This document shows positions 17,701 through 23,676 of a stretch of DNA of 24,614 bases, piece by piece (the first letter of the stretch is position 1; the number at the start of each line of letters is the position of its first letter). The position numbers were made by a program, and so were the translations under genes. Source of the stretch: a virus; the IMG/VR virus record IMGVR_UViG_3300047273_000102, positions 1 to 24,614 of that record, one strand, 5' to 3'. The notes under the pieces were generated by a model. That model was not told the DNA's origin. It saw only the letters and a list, made by a program, of their open reading frames with translations, and made no database searches.

Positions 17701-20700
17701 ACCATATTAGTTCGTTGGCTCGCGGAGGTTGGGGTCATTACTCGGTTGGAGAGGACGGCTCGCTGACCCTAACCACAAGGGCTGACTTGGCTAAAAATTC
17801 AAAAAAGCACACCAGTACAATAGAAACTGAAAGAGAAAAGTCCAACAAGCACGTAGATGGAAATTTTGCAGAAAAAATAGGCAATGCTCCAAATATGGTT
17901 CAAATATTCATACCAGGAAAGGATGTATATGAAATGTTTGTACATTCATTTGGCTCAATAAATCCGACTGGTTCATTGGCTGCAGAAGTGTTTGAATCAC
18001 CAAGAGTCGCTACATTCGACTTTGTGACAATGGCAAACAGCGTGTCTGAGGTTGTTACCGGACTGGCAGAAGACTCAATGATAGCACATAATTATAAATA
18101 TGTGAACGCCGACGAATGGATTGCCAACAATACAGAAATCCTGTTCAATGACTTTTATGACAGAAATGAGCATAGCGACCTCACTGGGCTCACGGCATCA
18201 ATAACTGCTTCAATCTTTGTCAACGCGTCCGCTGGAGGTTATGGAAACGTTGTAAAGTCTATAGTTGCCGCCTTGGTTTCTGGAAGAATGACTCCGGCTA
18301 CGGCTACAGCTGGACTCAGCTTGAGCGGCGCCCAGTGGCACGCGGAATACCTAAAGGGTCAGAACGTGATGGCAGCCAACGCGGCAGCTAACGCGCCCCC
18401 GCAGTCAGAGATAGACGACGACGTTTTAGCTCTCGACCCCACCCCGATTATCGGACCTGCCAGACGCAAGCTTGAGTCTGCAATTGAAGGCCTTCACGCT
18501 ATGGCTGCGTCTATAGCTGAATCAGCCCTGGACTCACCAGTCATATCAGACGGAAGCAGCATGAGCGAGTGGCTCAAGTCCGTAAGAAAGAGAAAATTCC
18601 AAACCGGAAGGCCAGACAATGTCACAGGATTTGGAGTTGGCTACAAGCTTCAGCACGTCTGGGGCACCCTCATAGGCCAAGTCGAACAGATAGCTCAGAT
18701 AACCAGAGACCCGTTTGTTGCTGAGCTTTCTGCCAGACTTTATCCAGCTCCCAATAGCGGGCTGAATGTAAGAATAACATACACAGAAGACGTCTATGCA
18801 CATACGTCATACTGGACCAATAGTTCTTCCGCTATACTCAGAGACAACGGACTTGACAAGAAAGTAAAAGAAGCGAAAAACGATAAAATCAGAAGACTTG
18901 TCCAGGGAGCCGAGAACATGCCAGGATTTGAAGATGCACTTACAAAGTACATTCTAAAGGTCCACAATCCCATATATAACACACTTGAAAGAATTCAGTT
19001 TGAAATAGACGCAATCGAGGCGGACGACAAGGGCAACAAGACCTTAACTGCCTCTCTAAAGAGAGAGCTTCAGAGGTTTGGACTTAGCCCTTCGGAGTGG
19101 AGAAAGATTAACGACTTAATGCTGTCAGAAGAGAGCGACGCACGGATTGACGCCGCTTCCTTTAACAAGGGCGGCAAATACGACAAGGTTGCGCTCGGAA
19201 GAGAAGCAGACGCTTTCCTTTCAGAATTCATAGAAGCTGGCGGCATTGACAAATTGATGATGGACGTTGGCAGGAGCATGGCAATACCGAAGGACTCTCC
19301 GGAATACCTAACCAGGGCTCAAAGGTTTGAGCCAGAGTCAATAGCGACCGCGGACGCCCTGCTGGATGGATGGTCTGGGCCGTTCCTCGATTGGGCAAAG
19401 GGCATGGGACATCCTATCGCAGACTGGGGCAGCTCATGGGTGCCTCGCATGGTAGACGGAAACATAGTCTCATCCTACGGCAATGCATCCGGTGACGACT
19501 TTACGCTTACAGCCGCAAAGGCAATGCTTGAGGATAACAAATTCCAGAGAGTTAGGCTCCCGGCAAGCTTCAAGGTTCCTCTGACCGACTTCTCGGTTTC
19601 GTCACTAATAGTGAATTCAAGCACGATGCCACACCTGTCAAAAGCCGAGGTAGCAGACTTGCTTACACAGTTCCTCGACCCAGTTACAAAGAAGGACACC
19701 CTTACCTACCCCTCATGGATGGCCGCAAGGGTATCTCAGATTATATCCGGAAAGACGCCAAAGGAATCCTTCATGGGCTACGACGTTTCTGCGGTCAATC
19801 TGGTTGACGGCAAGGAAGTAGAAGACATTGACCCCATTACTGGCGCAGCCACGCCAAGAACGGAAAAGACAACACTGGCTCAACACATGTCCGTAAATCT
19901 TCAAATATACAGGGGTAAGCTTGAGGAAAAAGCGATATCCCTGTATGGAAGCGTCAGAAAAGCCCTTACGATTAGGTCATTTAAGGATGAGCACGAAATG
20001 GTAAGCAGAGCAATAGACGAACTATCCCAAAGCCATGAGCGCAAGGTGCTCGCTGGGCCGCTAACCCCCGCGGCAGCTATAGCCATAGCAAAGAAGTGGA
20101 AAACACGAATTGAGCACAGGGCTTCTGGCGTCCAGAGCAGTAATCAAGGATACGCGGACCTCTTTGGCGGACAACATGGAAACATGAAGACCCCGGACAG
20201 CATGAGACAGAGACAGATGGACACGGCTGCTGCGGATAAAATACTTGATCGTTTTTACATAAGAGACCCAAGAGTATTCCTTCCGGCCTACAATGAATCA
20301 GTGGTTAGAAATCTAATGCTTAAAAAGCACCTCCCCGAAGGATTCTTCGAGAGAATGCAGAAATCAATAACATCAAGTCCGGAAAACAGAAGATTCTGGC
20401 CGGAGCTCACGTATCTGATGGCTAAGATTACCAACTCACAGCCAGCGCACGATTCATCAAATCTGTTTAAATCAATAGTTACACTCGCATCTGCAACGAC
20501 GTTCATGCCTGTCACCTCGGTGTTACAGTTGACGGAGTCCATGCCAGCCGGGTTGCATACTCCGCACTTTATAAGCTCAAGCAACGTCTTTGCAAGGCTT
20601 GCCGGAAGCACAACCCCTGGCCTTGTTGCTACCGGTAACACACTGAGAATCGCTGCACTAAAGTCGGCAAATGCCGTAGTAAAGGTGGCGGCTGAGCTTG

Positions 20701-22244
20701 CCACGATTCACTCTATATACGTTGACCCGAAGGTAATGGAACTTGAAATAGACAAGTTCATGTACAGGCTTGCCGAAAGAAGTGGAGTCATCATGTCAAC
20801 TTACGTTGATGACATTCCTCAGAGTTCAGCAGACCCGCGCGGCACAGTCCAGCGGTTCACGGACAAGATGATTAACAGGTACCACAGGCAGGGCAATGCG
20901 CTTGCAACAGTGACAGACATGTCAAGAGTTGCTGTGCTAAAGGGCAATGTCTTGATGCTTGAGTCAACTGCCGATGAAATACTTCTACGCGAATTTGGTC
21001 ATTACGGAAAGAATGGAGCACCGGATGAGGCGTCATTTGCAAAATTGTTGAAGCCACTCGAAATACTGCTTCTGAGAAACCTTGGAATACCGGATTCTGA
21101 GCTAAAAGCGTTCCTAAATCACGCGCTAATAACAAGAAGCATTACACAGCAGGATATATCAAGCATACCTGCGTACAAAATAGAGCAAACGCTTAGAACG
21201 CTTATTGATTCTGGGTATAAAGAAGGAAACCTGCATGCGCAATTGTATTCGAATGCGCTTAACAGATTGAACATGCTTACGATTCAGCGTTCGGTACCGG
21301 CGAACATGTCAAGACTCAGAGGCCTGGTTGATAGACACATTGGCGTATTTGCTGGCTCATCCATGTTCTTCTTGACCAACTTCAATTCTGCGCTGGCAAG
21401 AAATGTCATGCTTCCTGCCGCAAGAATGCTCACAAGCCCGTACACTGAGCTTAGCAGGGTCAGAAATGCTGGCGACCAGGACAAGAGCGCCCCTGCCGGT
21501 ACATACCTTACAGATGTTGGTTACCCAGTGAGCCCAGGATTTTCAACCGGAAAAATGCTTCCTGCCATCGCGTTGATGGGAGCCATGACAACGTTCATAA
21601 ACTTCGAAACCAGAAACTTTAGAAAGTGGGCGAGAAACGACCCAGCAACGACGTTCATGGACGACAGAACGACACTGCTAAAGGTTTTTGCGGCCATTGA
21701 CCAAGCTGGCTTTACAGGCAATCTGTCCCTGCCAATTAACGTGGCACAGGCACTCAGATACCAGCGAGAAGCCGCACAGGTTGCCGCCGGTCCGTTCTTT
21801 GGTGGCATAGCTGGGGTGATTGACGCTGGAAGAACAATACTTTCAGACAAGAACTCAGCCAACACCCCCACGGCGGAGAGAGCGGGTGCAAAGATTACCT
21901 ACGACATGATTATAAGACCAATCGGGCAGGTCGGTCTTCAGATGCTCACTTCAAGTGGCGGTATTGGAGACATACTGAACCTTGTAGGAACGCAAGCTAT
22001 GGCCCACCCGCAGACGAGGGAATCCTTCATGAGATGGGTTGCTGACGACATTTTTAACGCTGGAAACGGCGGAAAGCGAGTACCGGTTTCAAAGGGAGAC
22101 CTCATTAAAGCCTACGAAAAGAACCTTATAACAAGAGAGCAAATGATGGAAGGTCTAAGAATAAGGGCACAATATGACTCGCAACATGCCAAGGAAATGG
22201 CTATGAGAGAAGCAAATGAAGCTTTCAAGAGAAGAAAAGAATAA
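8787..22244 (+). CDS. Giant polyvalent virion protein with SF2 helicase and HEIGH zinc-peptidase motifs (gp16 position)
   Basis: This is one intact frame of 4485 codons, over half the window. Order of parts: Gly/Ala-rich hydrophobic region, about residues 103-275; Pro/Ala linker 483-525; coiled coil about 530-612; small domains separated by further Pro/Ala linkers up to about 1280; an unassigned region to 1790; a helicase with Walker A APGTGKT (1843-1849), DESH (2028-2031), LASGTP (2056-2061) and QAMGRTDR (2411-2418); a charged helical spacer; HEIGH at 2761-2765; then about 1,300 residues of unassigned, partly hydrophobic sequence ending in a basic tail (KRRKE). It closes the internal virion protein series, where T7 has gp16 (1318 residues). 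I see no lytic transglycosylase and no DPPY/NPPY methyltransferase motif. Large phage proteins that fuse helicase, peptidase and linker domains are known as polyvalent proteins and are injected to protect or prepare the genome. Arg is mostly AGA/AGG. No Shine-Dalgarno sequence is seen, and the start overlaps the previous stop. Confidence 0.85.
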   Translation: MSEDILDDLLKKIRETGETSFVPGPLDRGISSQNPDGWQNLNIERVADRAKQGFSDAKGRTREIGGKVYLNPERTSYVPYYKDATDALLNPTAMNAFSRSAPYYATIAATSLYGGGLVAAAGEGAAAIGGAGALGTSAMHIGGFLAGAGGTAYATQQGLGAMGFNGPTPYEQLTQAGPLAATATGIGLATFRPGLPSSMELFKKQALGGAMFAGGVGIEEAGRAAIGKAMGTDERPASKIVAEGALHMGEAFLFGVAMKPTVIGEGLIQAGRSTANAGNVLPSMIASSQFGGGLFRSGPSPLDIRGRIIPAREPGIVVNEDLTESFDPGSPARRVGDAPYVQQNTRGRGGVVLRDGVPVAGEMVPTTPSEPGQTGLSTQTQNSTFRPSKTGRGDMTSFDPATGAGLKIEVLPNGDVQYTLFTNLGGSALKAKGPYKDLPDQFRVGHHDMVRANFDARMAANEAARQEAVWRAAGAKARTQSEVPPVPAAEAPPAPSAPVPPAPTVPPVAPVVPKAAPVAPPVSAAMAGVQRRYDDAQEAERAAGQAATKASQDYAEAALREAQDRTPATTEARRAASQAEAGALIILEKAQMEAEAASKGLAAAKQAEAANNASSSTPAAQGEKVNPRPLWSTDNGLSAREWDSKYSDTHNPETGVKYSEEARQQLKLRNQAREQLFKEEREWEKTDPGVASDSSNDDSSLFLGKKRVIPRAMLTTPAGRIAWDELYGSRYNVNGDPKAVRSKGPLPAPAEPSAVPPKPVEPVTILSAEEAAAAGKKGQNLPSPIGDENVRIFDNEMKSPLLGGTLDKDGKAITISELSMADAQGLLDSTARKMAAHMEDGSPGYLRGGYALYLAGVKKLAKHIKALDDKQKSDELEAEVAAANADAEKEKLEREEFARQQAKKNNPLPAENEGLLPGEVGNFVKFMRAVELNDAKKLIGMGDDGKRKNYTWKQEGDNRWTNNDNTAIIVKAEGGGYIIYHRPTPKAAAPVTTEVAPVAPVLPATREELLAGTRPLSEASKSTEVALTPADRKQYIAARKAFLESGGQKAPPAVVAQSGLTTPPGGENVVAPSASTAAANLQEVPPTAPATPAAAAGKVANEIERLVDIGDAKGAADVQKRVLNTLQQLVESERTNPTGQLEVKVPDMKPATDVAGKTTAITVNGVEVGVIRKDSRKFSSGLVFTPSKAGAKLGLTNVNSDSADTSYYLSDAEISSIISFIGDKYTDSQRLKDPRKYVIRIPGDGTFTIPRSEKAILDLMQRIKSGGAEAWRGVAGRPKPKAPSDSQLRGPKFSPTLTAADKKQLEDLILTETANLTNPIDGRTPAEIQENIDALRKAIAGSTLAPENQSVREMTSEEHWSVEKDREEAAQRNRTPAVTEAPETAKTKAQTDAEGKVEGAKRYGASGVRFNIGGPKNPDSFGGEIRGEKGVKVATTPENWNEKDLQLIKDYLSSEAGVLRNLGYPKFYFNSHITGEDSNWISAPVPAANGNFLVYEVNPKGSGAVGNSYRRTARLFRKLVNADGKQIGSMTEVGRGELVGMSTVSIAPDGKPLFQVPAIFHAMMKAAQDSLASRQMTEGQVNFSGDITNPNPLNARIPLSGTIHEDMTVFEENELTPPGLRDKMEVFNGLKSGEAINAAIIGFIGSPDNASAAMLSSQLQTNGLWAAGDAESFIQGLAAQMGLEPGTYALVTSPTDDELYPIMKRQGIYPTEARLMLKWIQNGYQRIIYEVGKHDPETGLELPDKVQSKVGGVLRWLPKPGPNGEKLPLMINNPDKWRAPVAQWMTAEDFTVRDKDGKVTFMPKPHQVVGPNMAMTRWFPPGVDSGPRDLKAGQPRAILINDAPGTGKTLQMLMAAVLYRRQLIKLSQDPTSKWFGTKIQPVLIVTQNAQIIQNAFKGDATMAGIELNGQFTETGFEPDEYDVAPDGGRILKGNSWIDIATYSSIKPTSEKILLFESDGKTAKMQDAILRNEAGNPIPGPDGKEQIAYHPTEVDAKGMPVPIREQAFKMVKVGPPKKGNGKWGVIMFDESHNMKNDTSARSDAGFEIMSNAQHVMLASGTPIDKPTQLGPILGMLLDKPMEEIAAQLGMKLAITTRSADLLLKKRAPEDGAPIMDKAKLEYGTMPADPIEREKAYNNLFIRLRMLRDEAGKAGAILRRSTKYFGVDNIWLDPTDSFHPEGQKALLKLQTWWFNEMALGAEGETGMNPRNMRGMLLFESKRLTSLIKCGIPGTPWNPSDQPKGAAKIMLDELKEGRKVIITMDTSNPFNLADTANIRRFRGLKTTENAPLPYESEWVQWKKYLDSLGIKFGSITGDFGIAEREHTVREFQKNNPDLPVIIMTTMSGGTGLSIDDRHGVGGKTNPKKQYTDAEIATMKQVAAEEIDGQKVESGSLPRTMIIVSSPWGGDVFIQAMGRTDRVLSTTPSRIIVLTSHISEGDEKLADLVRMKTMATNAINETGDELAAAVIMDAAENGAGIKDTEGLKPVKELGGVTAGDKSAESVSEEVKYFKNKAKQTMKKNLAAVDDVVKTNKDKLAQAKKNNSTQRDITRWEDNLESAEAYQKWARGILKGLEDGSVDYKSVISNLKKYSYEEYKKEEGAGDMDPADEDGGSGGQRNELALDLPLGKAMPVREGVPTSVSGLNRKGKPSRNRQIIDRLYGVNHLASGGKVSEEELAAIEQTVVDIVVPFVEENRQGRLSDQKLKSVMRMASDVAHLVHKYEIILKKADVNTKYAGQMSFSGKAILQLLKPRLETRTGPIYHEIGHAIFEMLPEEEKKLVVAELQAARLDWVRELGIEHPLTSIVFPSVDWRDPQGLENYDFKGVQVKKAPVPYSTSKVYTSVIAQRTPGGLLESTKEGVKDRVGPALASKALRIAFNNAVKAGWVKASEMPKFAVEDVAAKGWYGQPGQMDVVESGITPQQKATKALLSMFSASMLQYRNTTRAKMESLTKIVKAKDLTTGVNFDNLEITLHHISSLARGGWGHYSVGEDGSLTLTTRADLAKNSKKHTSTIETEREKSNKHVDGNFAEKIGNAPNMVQIFIPGKDVYEMFVHSFGSINPTGSLAAEVFESPRVATFDFVTMANSVSEVVTGLAEDSMIAHNYKYVNADEWIANNTEILFNDFYDRNEHSDLTGLTASITASIFVNASAGGYGNVVKSIVAALVSGRMTPATATAGLSLSGAQWHAEYLKGQNVMAANAAANAPPQSEIDDDVLALDPTPIIGPARRKLESAIEGLHAMAASIAESALDSPVISDGSSMSEWLKSVRKRKFQTGRPDNVTGFGVGYKLQHVWGTLIGQVEQIAQITRDPFVAELSARLYPAPNSGLNVRITYTEDVYAHTSYWTNSSSAILRDNGLDKKVKEAKNDKIRRLVQGAENMPGFEDALTKYILKVHNPIYNTLERIQFEIDAIEADDKGNKTLTASLKRELQRFGLSPSEWRKINDLMLSEESDARIDAASFNKGGKYDKVALGREADAFLSEFIEAGGIDKLMMDVGRSMAIPKDSPEYLTRAQRFEPESIATADALLDGWSGPFLDWAKGMGHPIADWGSSWVPRMVDGNIVSSYGNASGDDFTLTAAKAMLEDNKFQRVRLPASFKVPLTDFSVSSLIVNSSTMPHLSKAEVADLLTQFLDPVTKKDTLTYPSWMAARVSQIISGKTPKESFMGYDVSAVNLVDGKEVEDIDPITGAATPRTEKTTLAQHMSVNLQIYRGKLEEKAISLYGSVRKALTIRSFKDEHEMVSRAIDELSQSHERKVLAGPLTPAAAIAIAKKWKTRIEHRASGVQSSNQGYADLFGGQHGNMKTPDSMRQRQMDTAAADKILDRFYIRDPRVFLPAYNESVVRNLMLKKHLPEGFFERMQKSITSSPENRRFWPELTYLMAKITNSQPAHDSSNLFKSIVTLASATTFMPVTSVLQLTESMPAGLHTPHFISSSNVFARLAGSTTPGLVATGNTLRIAALKSANAVVKVAAELATIHSIYVDPKVMELEIDKFMYRLAERSGVIMSTYVDDIPQSSADPRGTVQRFTDKMINRYHRQGNALATVTDMSRVAVLKGNVLMLESTADEILLREFGHYGKNGAPDEASFAKLLKPLEILLLRNLGIPDSELKAFLNHALITRSITQQDISSIPAYKIEQTLRTLIDSGYKEGNLHAQLYSNALNRLNMLTIQRSVPANMSRLRGLVDRHIGVFAGSSMFFLTNFNSALARNVMLPAARMLTSPYTELSRVRNAGDQDKSAPAGTYLTDVGYPVSPGFSTGKMLPAIALMGAMTTFINFETRNFRKWARNDPATTFMDDRTTLLKVFAAIDQAGFTGNLSLPINVAQALRYQREAAQVAAGPFFGGIAGVIDAGRTILSDKNSANTPTAERAGAKITYDMIIRPIGQVGLQMLTSSGGIGDILNLVGTQAMAHPQTRESFMRWVADDIFNAGNGGKRVPVSKGDLIKAYEKNLITREQMMEGLRIRAQYDSQHAKEMAMREANEAFKRRKE
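14184..16160 (+). other. Helicase region inside the giant protein (SNF2 / strawberry-notch-like)
   Basis: Residues about 1800-2458 hold the full set of superfamily 2 helicase motifs in order. A Q-like KPHQVVGPN segment comes first, then Walker A with K1848, VLIVTQN (motif Ia), DESH as motif II (D2028, E2029), SGTP as motif III, KVIITMD and GSITGDF for the second RecA fold, MTTMSGGTGLSI as motif V, and QAMGRTDR as motif VI with R2415 and R2418 as arginine fingers. After motif VI the segment SEGDEKLADLVRMKTM resembles the strawberry-notch C-terminal region ('GE..f...v..rl'). All catalytic residues are present, so an active ATPase is expected. Subfamily placement between SNF2 and strawberry notch is uncertain. 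Confidence 0.8.
16980..18150 (+). other. Zinc-metallopeptidase-like region inside the giant protein
   Basis: Residues about 2732-3122 follow the helicase and a charged spacer. HEIGH at 2761-2765 is preceded by a hydrophobic strand end (GPIY) and followed by AIFEMLPEEEK, the usual form of a zincin active-site helix with H2761 and H2765 as zinc ligands and E2762 as catalytic base. The third ligand is not certain. A candidate is E3110 in NADEWIANN, which resembles the 'EfFAe' glutamate seen in phage and toxin zincins, but it lies 345 residues downstream. The long gap includes an AT-rich stretch (17620-18000) that may be an insertion. Peptidase activity is inferred from the motif only. Confidence 0.55.
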
Positions 22245-22635
22245 ACGAACAAACACTTGGCGAAGGTCATGGAGTCATTCGAAGTGGCTCTATCACATAT
22301 GCAGAGCGCGCGCCAGAAGAACCGGAAGAGAGTGGAACTTGCAAATATCCGACATTCACGTCCCCTATAGGTGCCCCGTGTTGGGCATAAAATTGGTAAT
22401 GAATGTTGGATTTGGAAAGAAAAACTCAGCAACAATAGACAGAATAAACCCCAAAAAAGGATACATAAAATCAAACATAGCCGTGATATCACACATGGCT
22501 AACAGGATAAAATCCAATGCTACCTCGGAAGAAATTAAAAAAACCTACCAATGGCTCAAAAAAAATGAAAATAATCACCGCATTCATAAAGTCTATAATC
22601 GAACTCGCAAAACTTTTAACAAAAAAGTGAAATGA
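22216..22635 (+). CDS. HNH-like homing endonuclease
   Basis: This 139-residue basic protein has the hallmarks of a common phage HNH-like family: a helical RARARRTGREWNL part, CPVLGIKL at 53-60, IDRINPKKGY at 74-83, then SNIAVISHMANRIKSNAT (86-103). The Asp-Arg of DRINP and the Asn of the N-x-A-V-I-S segment are typical metal- and DNA-contacting positions of this group. Zinc-binding cysteine pairs are absent, as is usual for these members. The first 29 bases lie in another frame inside the 3' end of the giant gene, and its stop overlaps the spanin start (ATGA). Such genes often behave as free-standing homing endonucleases inserted between phage genes. A DNA-packaging nicking role is a less likely alternative. 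Confidence 0.78.
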   Translation: MKLSREEKNKRTNTWRRSWSHSKWLYHICRARARRTGREWNLQISDIHVPYRCPVLGIKLVMNVGFGKKNSATIDRINPKKGYIKSNIAVISHMANRIKSNATSEEIKKTYQWLKKNENNHRIHKVYNRTRKTFNKKVK

Positions 22636-23354
22636 ATAAGATATGTATAATATTAACCTGTTTCTGTCTGTCATCTTGCAGTTCGTCGAAAGAGGACATT
22701 GCGAGGCCGCAGCCAGCTTCGGAAAAGCTTATTGGTACGGAGGAGCGGGCCAACTCGCGCGTATCAGCATCAGCGGAGGCTATCAAGAAAGCAAACGAGC
22801 TCAATACGCATACCAACTCAAAAACGGCAATAGCCGCAGAAGCTGGACTAATTACGGCGACAGTCGGGAGCCCTGGCGCGCAGGATTCCGCGGCAGCCAT
22901 GAAGAGACTGGAGGACTACCTCGGAGGAAGGGTGAAGGAAGCAGAAAGCGCAAGGGCGGTGGCAGAAAAAGAGGCCGTGGCAGGAAAGGCGCAGGTTGAG
23001 GCCCTTAAAAAGCAACACCAGAAGGAGATGGAGGAATCCAGGGCTGAGATATCAATGCTCAAGGCGAAGTCAGAAGAGGAAAGAAAAGAGAACACAACCC
23101 TGCTTTTTGCATTCTTCGGCGCCGTACTTGCGTCAATCGGAGCCCTCGGATTTGCGTTTACACCCTTCAAGAAGGGATTTGGCTATGTCATAGCATCCGG
23201 AATGCTGATGGGAAGCGTTGCCTTCGTCTGGGATAGCGTCTGGTTCCACGCCATACTTGCAACTACTCTTGTTGCCGGAATAGCGTACGCATTCATTCAG
23301 ATTAAGAAGAGGAAACAGGAGGCCGCAGATGAACAGCGAAAAGAATCTACTTGA
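22632..23354 (+). CDS. Candidate unimolecular spanin: lipoprotein with three C-terminal membrane segments
   Basis: This 240-residue protein has a lipoprotein signal peptide (residues 1-15) ending in a canonical lipobox L13-S-S-C16. Serine follows the cysteine, which favours outer-membrane sorting. Residues 20-155 are hydrophilic and mostly helical, Ala/Glu/Lys-rich, with likely coiled coil from about 95 to 153. Three hydrophobic segments follow at about 156-176, 184-200 and 206-224, then a basic tail (KKRKQE). A protein fixed to the outer membrane by lipid and to the inner membrane by its C-terminal part is the design of a u-spanin such as T1 gp11, which fuses the two membranes at the end of lysis. 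T1 gp11 has one membrane segment, so three would be unusual. The holin gene overlaps its last 26 bases, which supports a lysis role. A plain lipoprotein of other function remains possible. Confidence 0.65.
   Translation: MNKICIILTCFCLSSCSSSKEDIARPQPASEKLIGTEERANSRVSASAEAIKKANELNTHTNSKTAIAAEAGLITATVGSPGAQDSAAAMKRLEDYLGGRVKEAESARAVAEKEAVAGKAQVEALKKQHQKEMEESRAEISMLKAKSEEERKENTTLLFAFFGAVLASIGALGFAFTPFKKGFGYVIASGMLMGSVAFVWDSVWFHAILATTLVAGIAYAFIQIKKRKQEAADEQRKEST
23317..23322 (+). promoter_or_regulatory. Strong ribosome binding site of the holin gene
   Basis: AGGAGG is a full Shine-Dalgarno match six bases before the holin ATG. It lies inside the spanin coding region and is the best site in this window. 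It fixes the holin start at 23329 and shows that the holin does not depend on reinitiation, unlike many of the upstream late genes. Confidence 0.8.
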
Positions 23355-23643
23355 AACATTTCTAGATAATACATTAATCAGCGCAATTATAGGTGCCGCT
23401 GGTATGTCATGTAGGTTGCTTCTAAGTGAAAATAAGGAAATTACAATATGGATAGCTATAAGACATATTATCGCAGCCATGTTGACCGCGGTAGTGGTAG
23501 GCCACGCGGCATCTGACTACATAAGTACAGAGAGTACTAGGTACGCACTTGTCGGGGTCGCTGGCTACGCTGCCCCAGAAGTTCTGGATGCCTGTCTTAA
23601 GTTGGTCAGAAAACAGATAGAAAAAATAACCAAAAAAGGTTGA
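23329..23643 (+). CDS. Holin with three membrane segments (LydA-like)
   Basis: This 104-residue protein has three predicted membrane segments, at about residues 14-32, 39-62 and 71-93, and a basic C-terminal tail (RKQIEKITKKG). Size and layout fit class I holins, and the style resembles the LydA-type group (P1 LydA is about the same length). Holins gather in the inner membrane and open it at a set time, so that the endolysin reaches the cell wall. The gene starts 26 bases inside the spanin candidate, with a strong ribosome binding site. A dual start (holin/antiholin) is not obvious, since the next Met is at residue 26. No endolysin gene is next to it in this window. Confidence 0.72.
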   Translation: MNSEKNLLETFLDNTLISAIIGAAGMSCRLLLSENKEITIWIAIRHIIAAMLTAVVVGHAASDYISTESTRYALVGVAGYAAPEVLDACLKLVRKQIEKITKKG

Positions 23644-23656
23644 CGCGGGTGCTCTG

Positions 23657-23676
23657 CATGCCAAACTAGTGGCATG
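23657..23676 (+). promoter_or_regulatory. 20-base dyad covering the start codon of the helix-turn-helix gene
   Basis: Two perfect 7-base arms (23657-23663 and 23670-23676) flank a six-base spacer. The right arm ends in the ATG at 23674-23676. A second pair of complementary five-base arms (23652-23656 and 23681-23685) could lengthen the stem with a four-A bulge. No T-run follows, so it is not a terminator. It could be a repressor operator or an RNA hairpin that hides the start codon. Confidence 0.5.

Noticed and set aside
8787-22244. DNA methyltransferase domain in the giant protein, as in DarB-like fusions
   Set aside because: No DPPY, NPPY or similar catalytic motif, and no clear S-adenosylmethionine Gly loop, could be found in the chain.
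22643-22999. Plus-strand frame of 118 codons within the spanin candidate
   Set aside because: An embedded Rz1-like gene was considered, but the product has no lipobox and is Gly/Arg-rich in the manner of a shifted frame.
23640-23668. Possible sigma-70 promoter before the helix-turn-helix gene (TTGACG at 23640)
   Set aside because: The -35 match is good, but no acceptable -10 hexamer exists at 16 to 18 bases' spacing.
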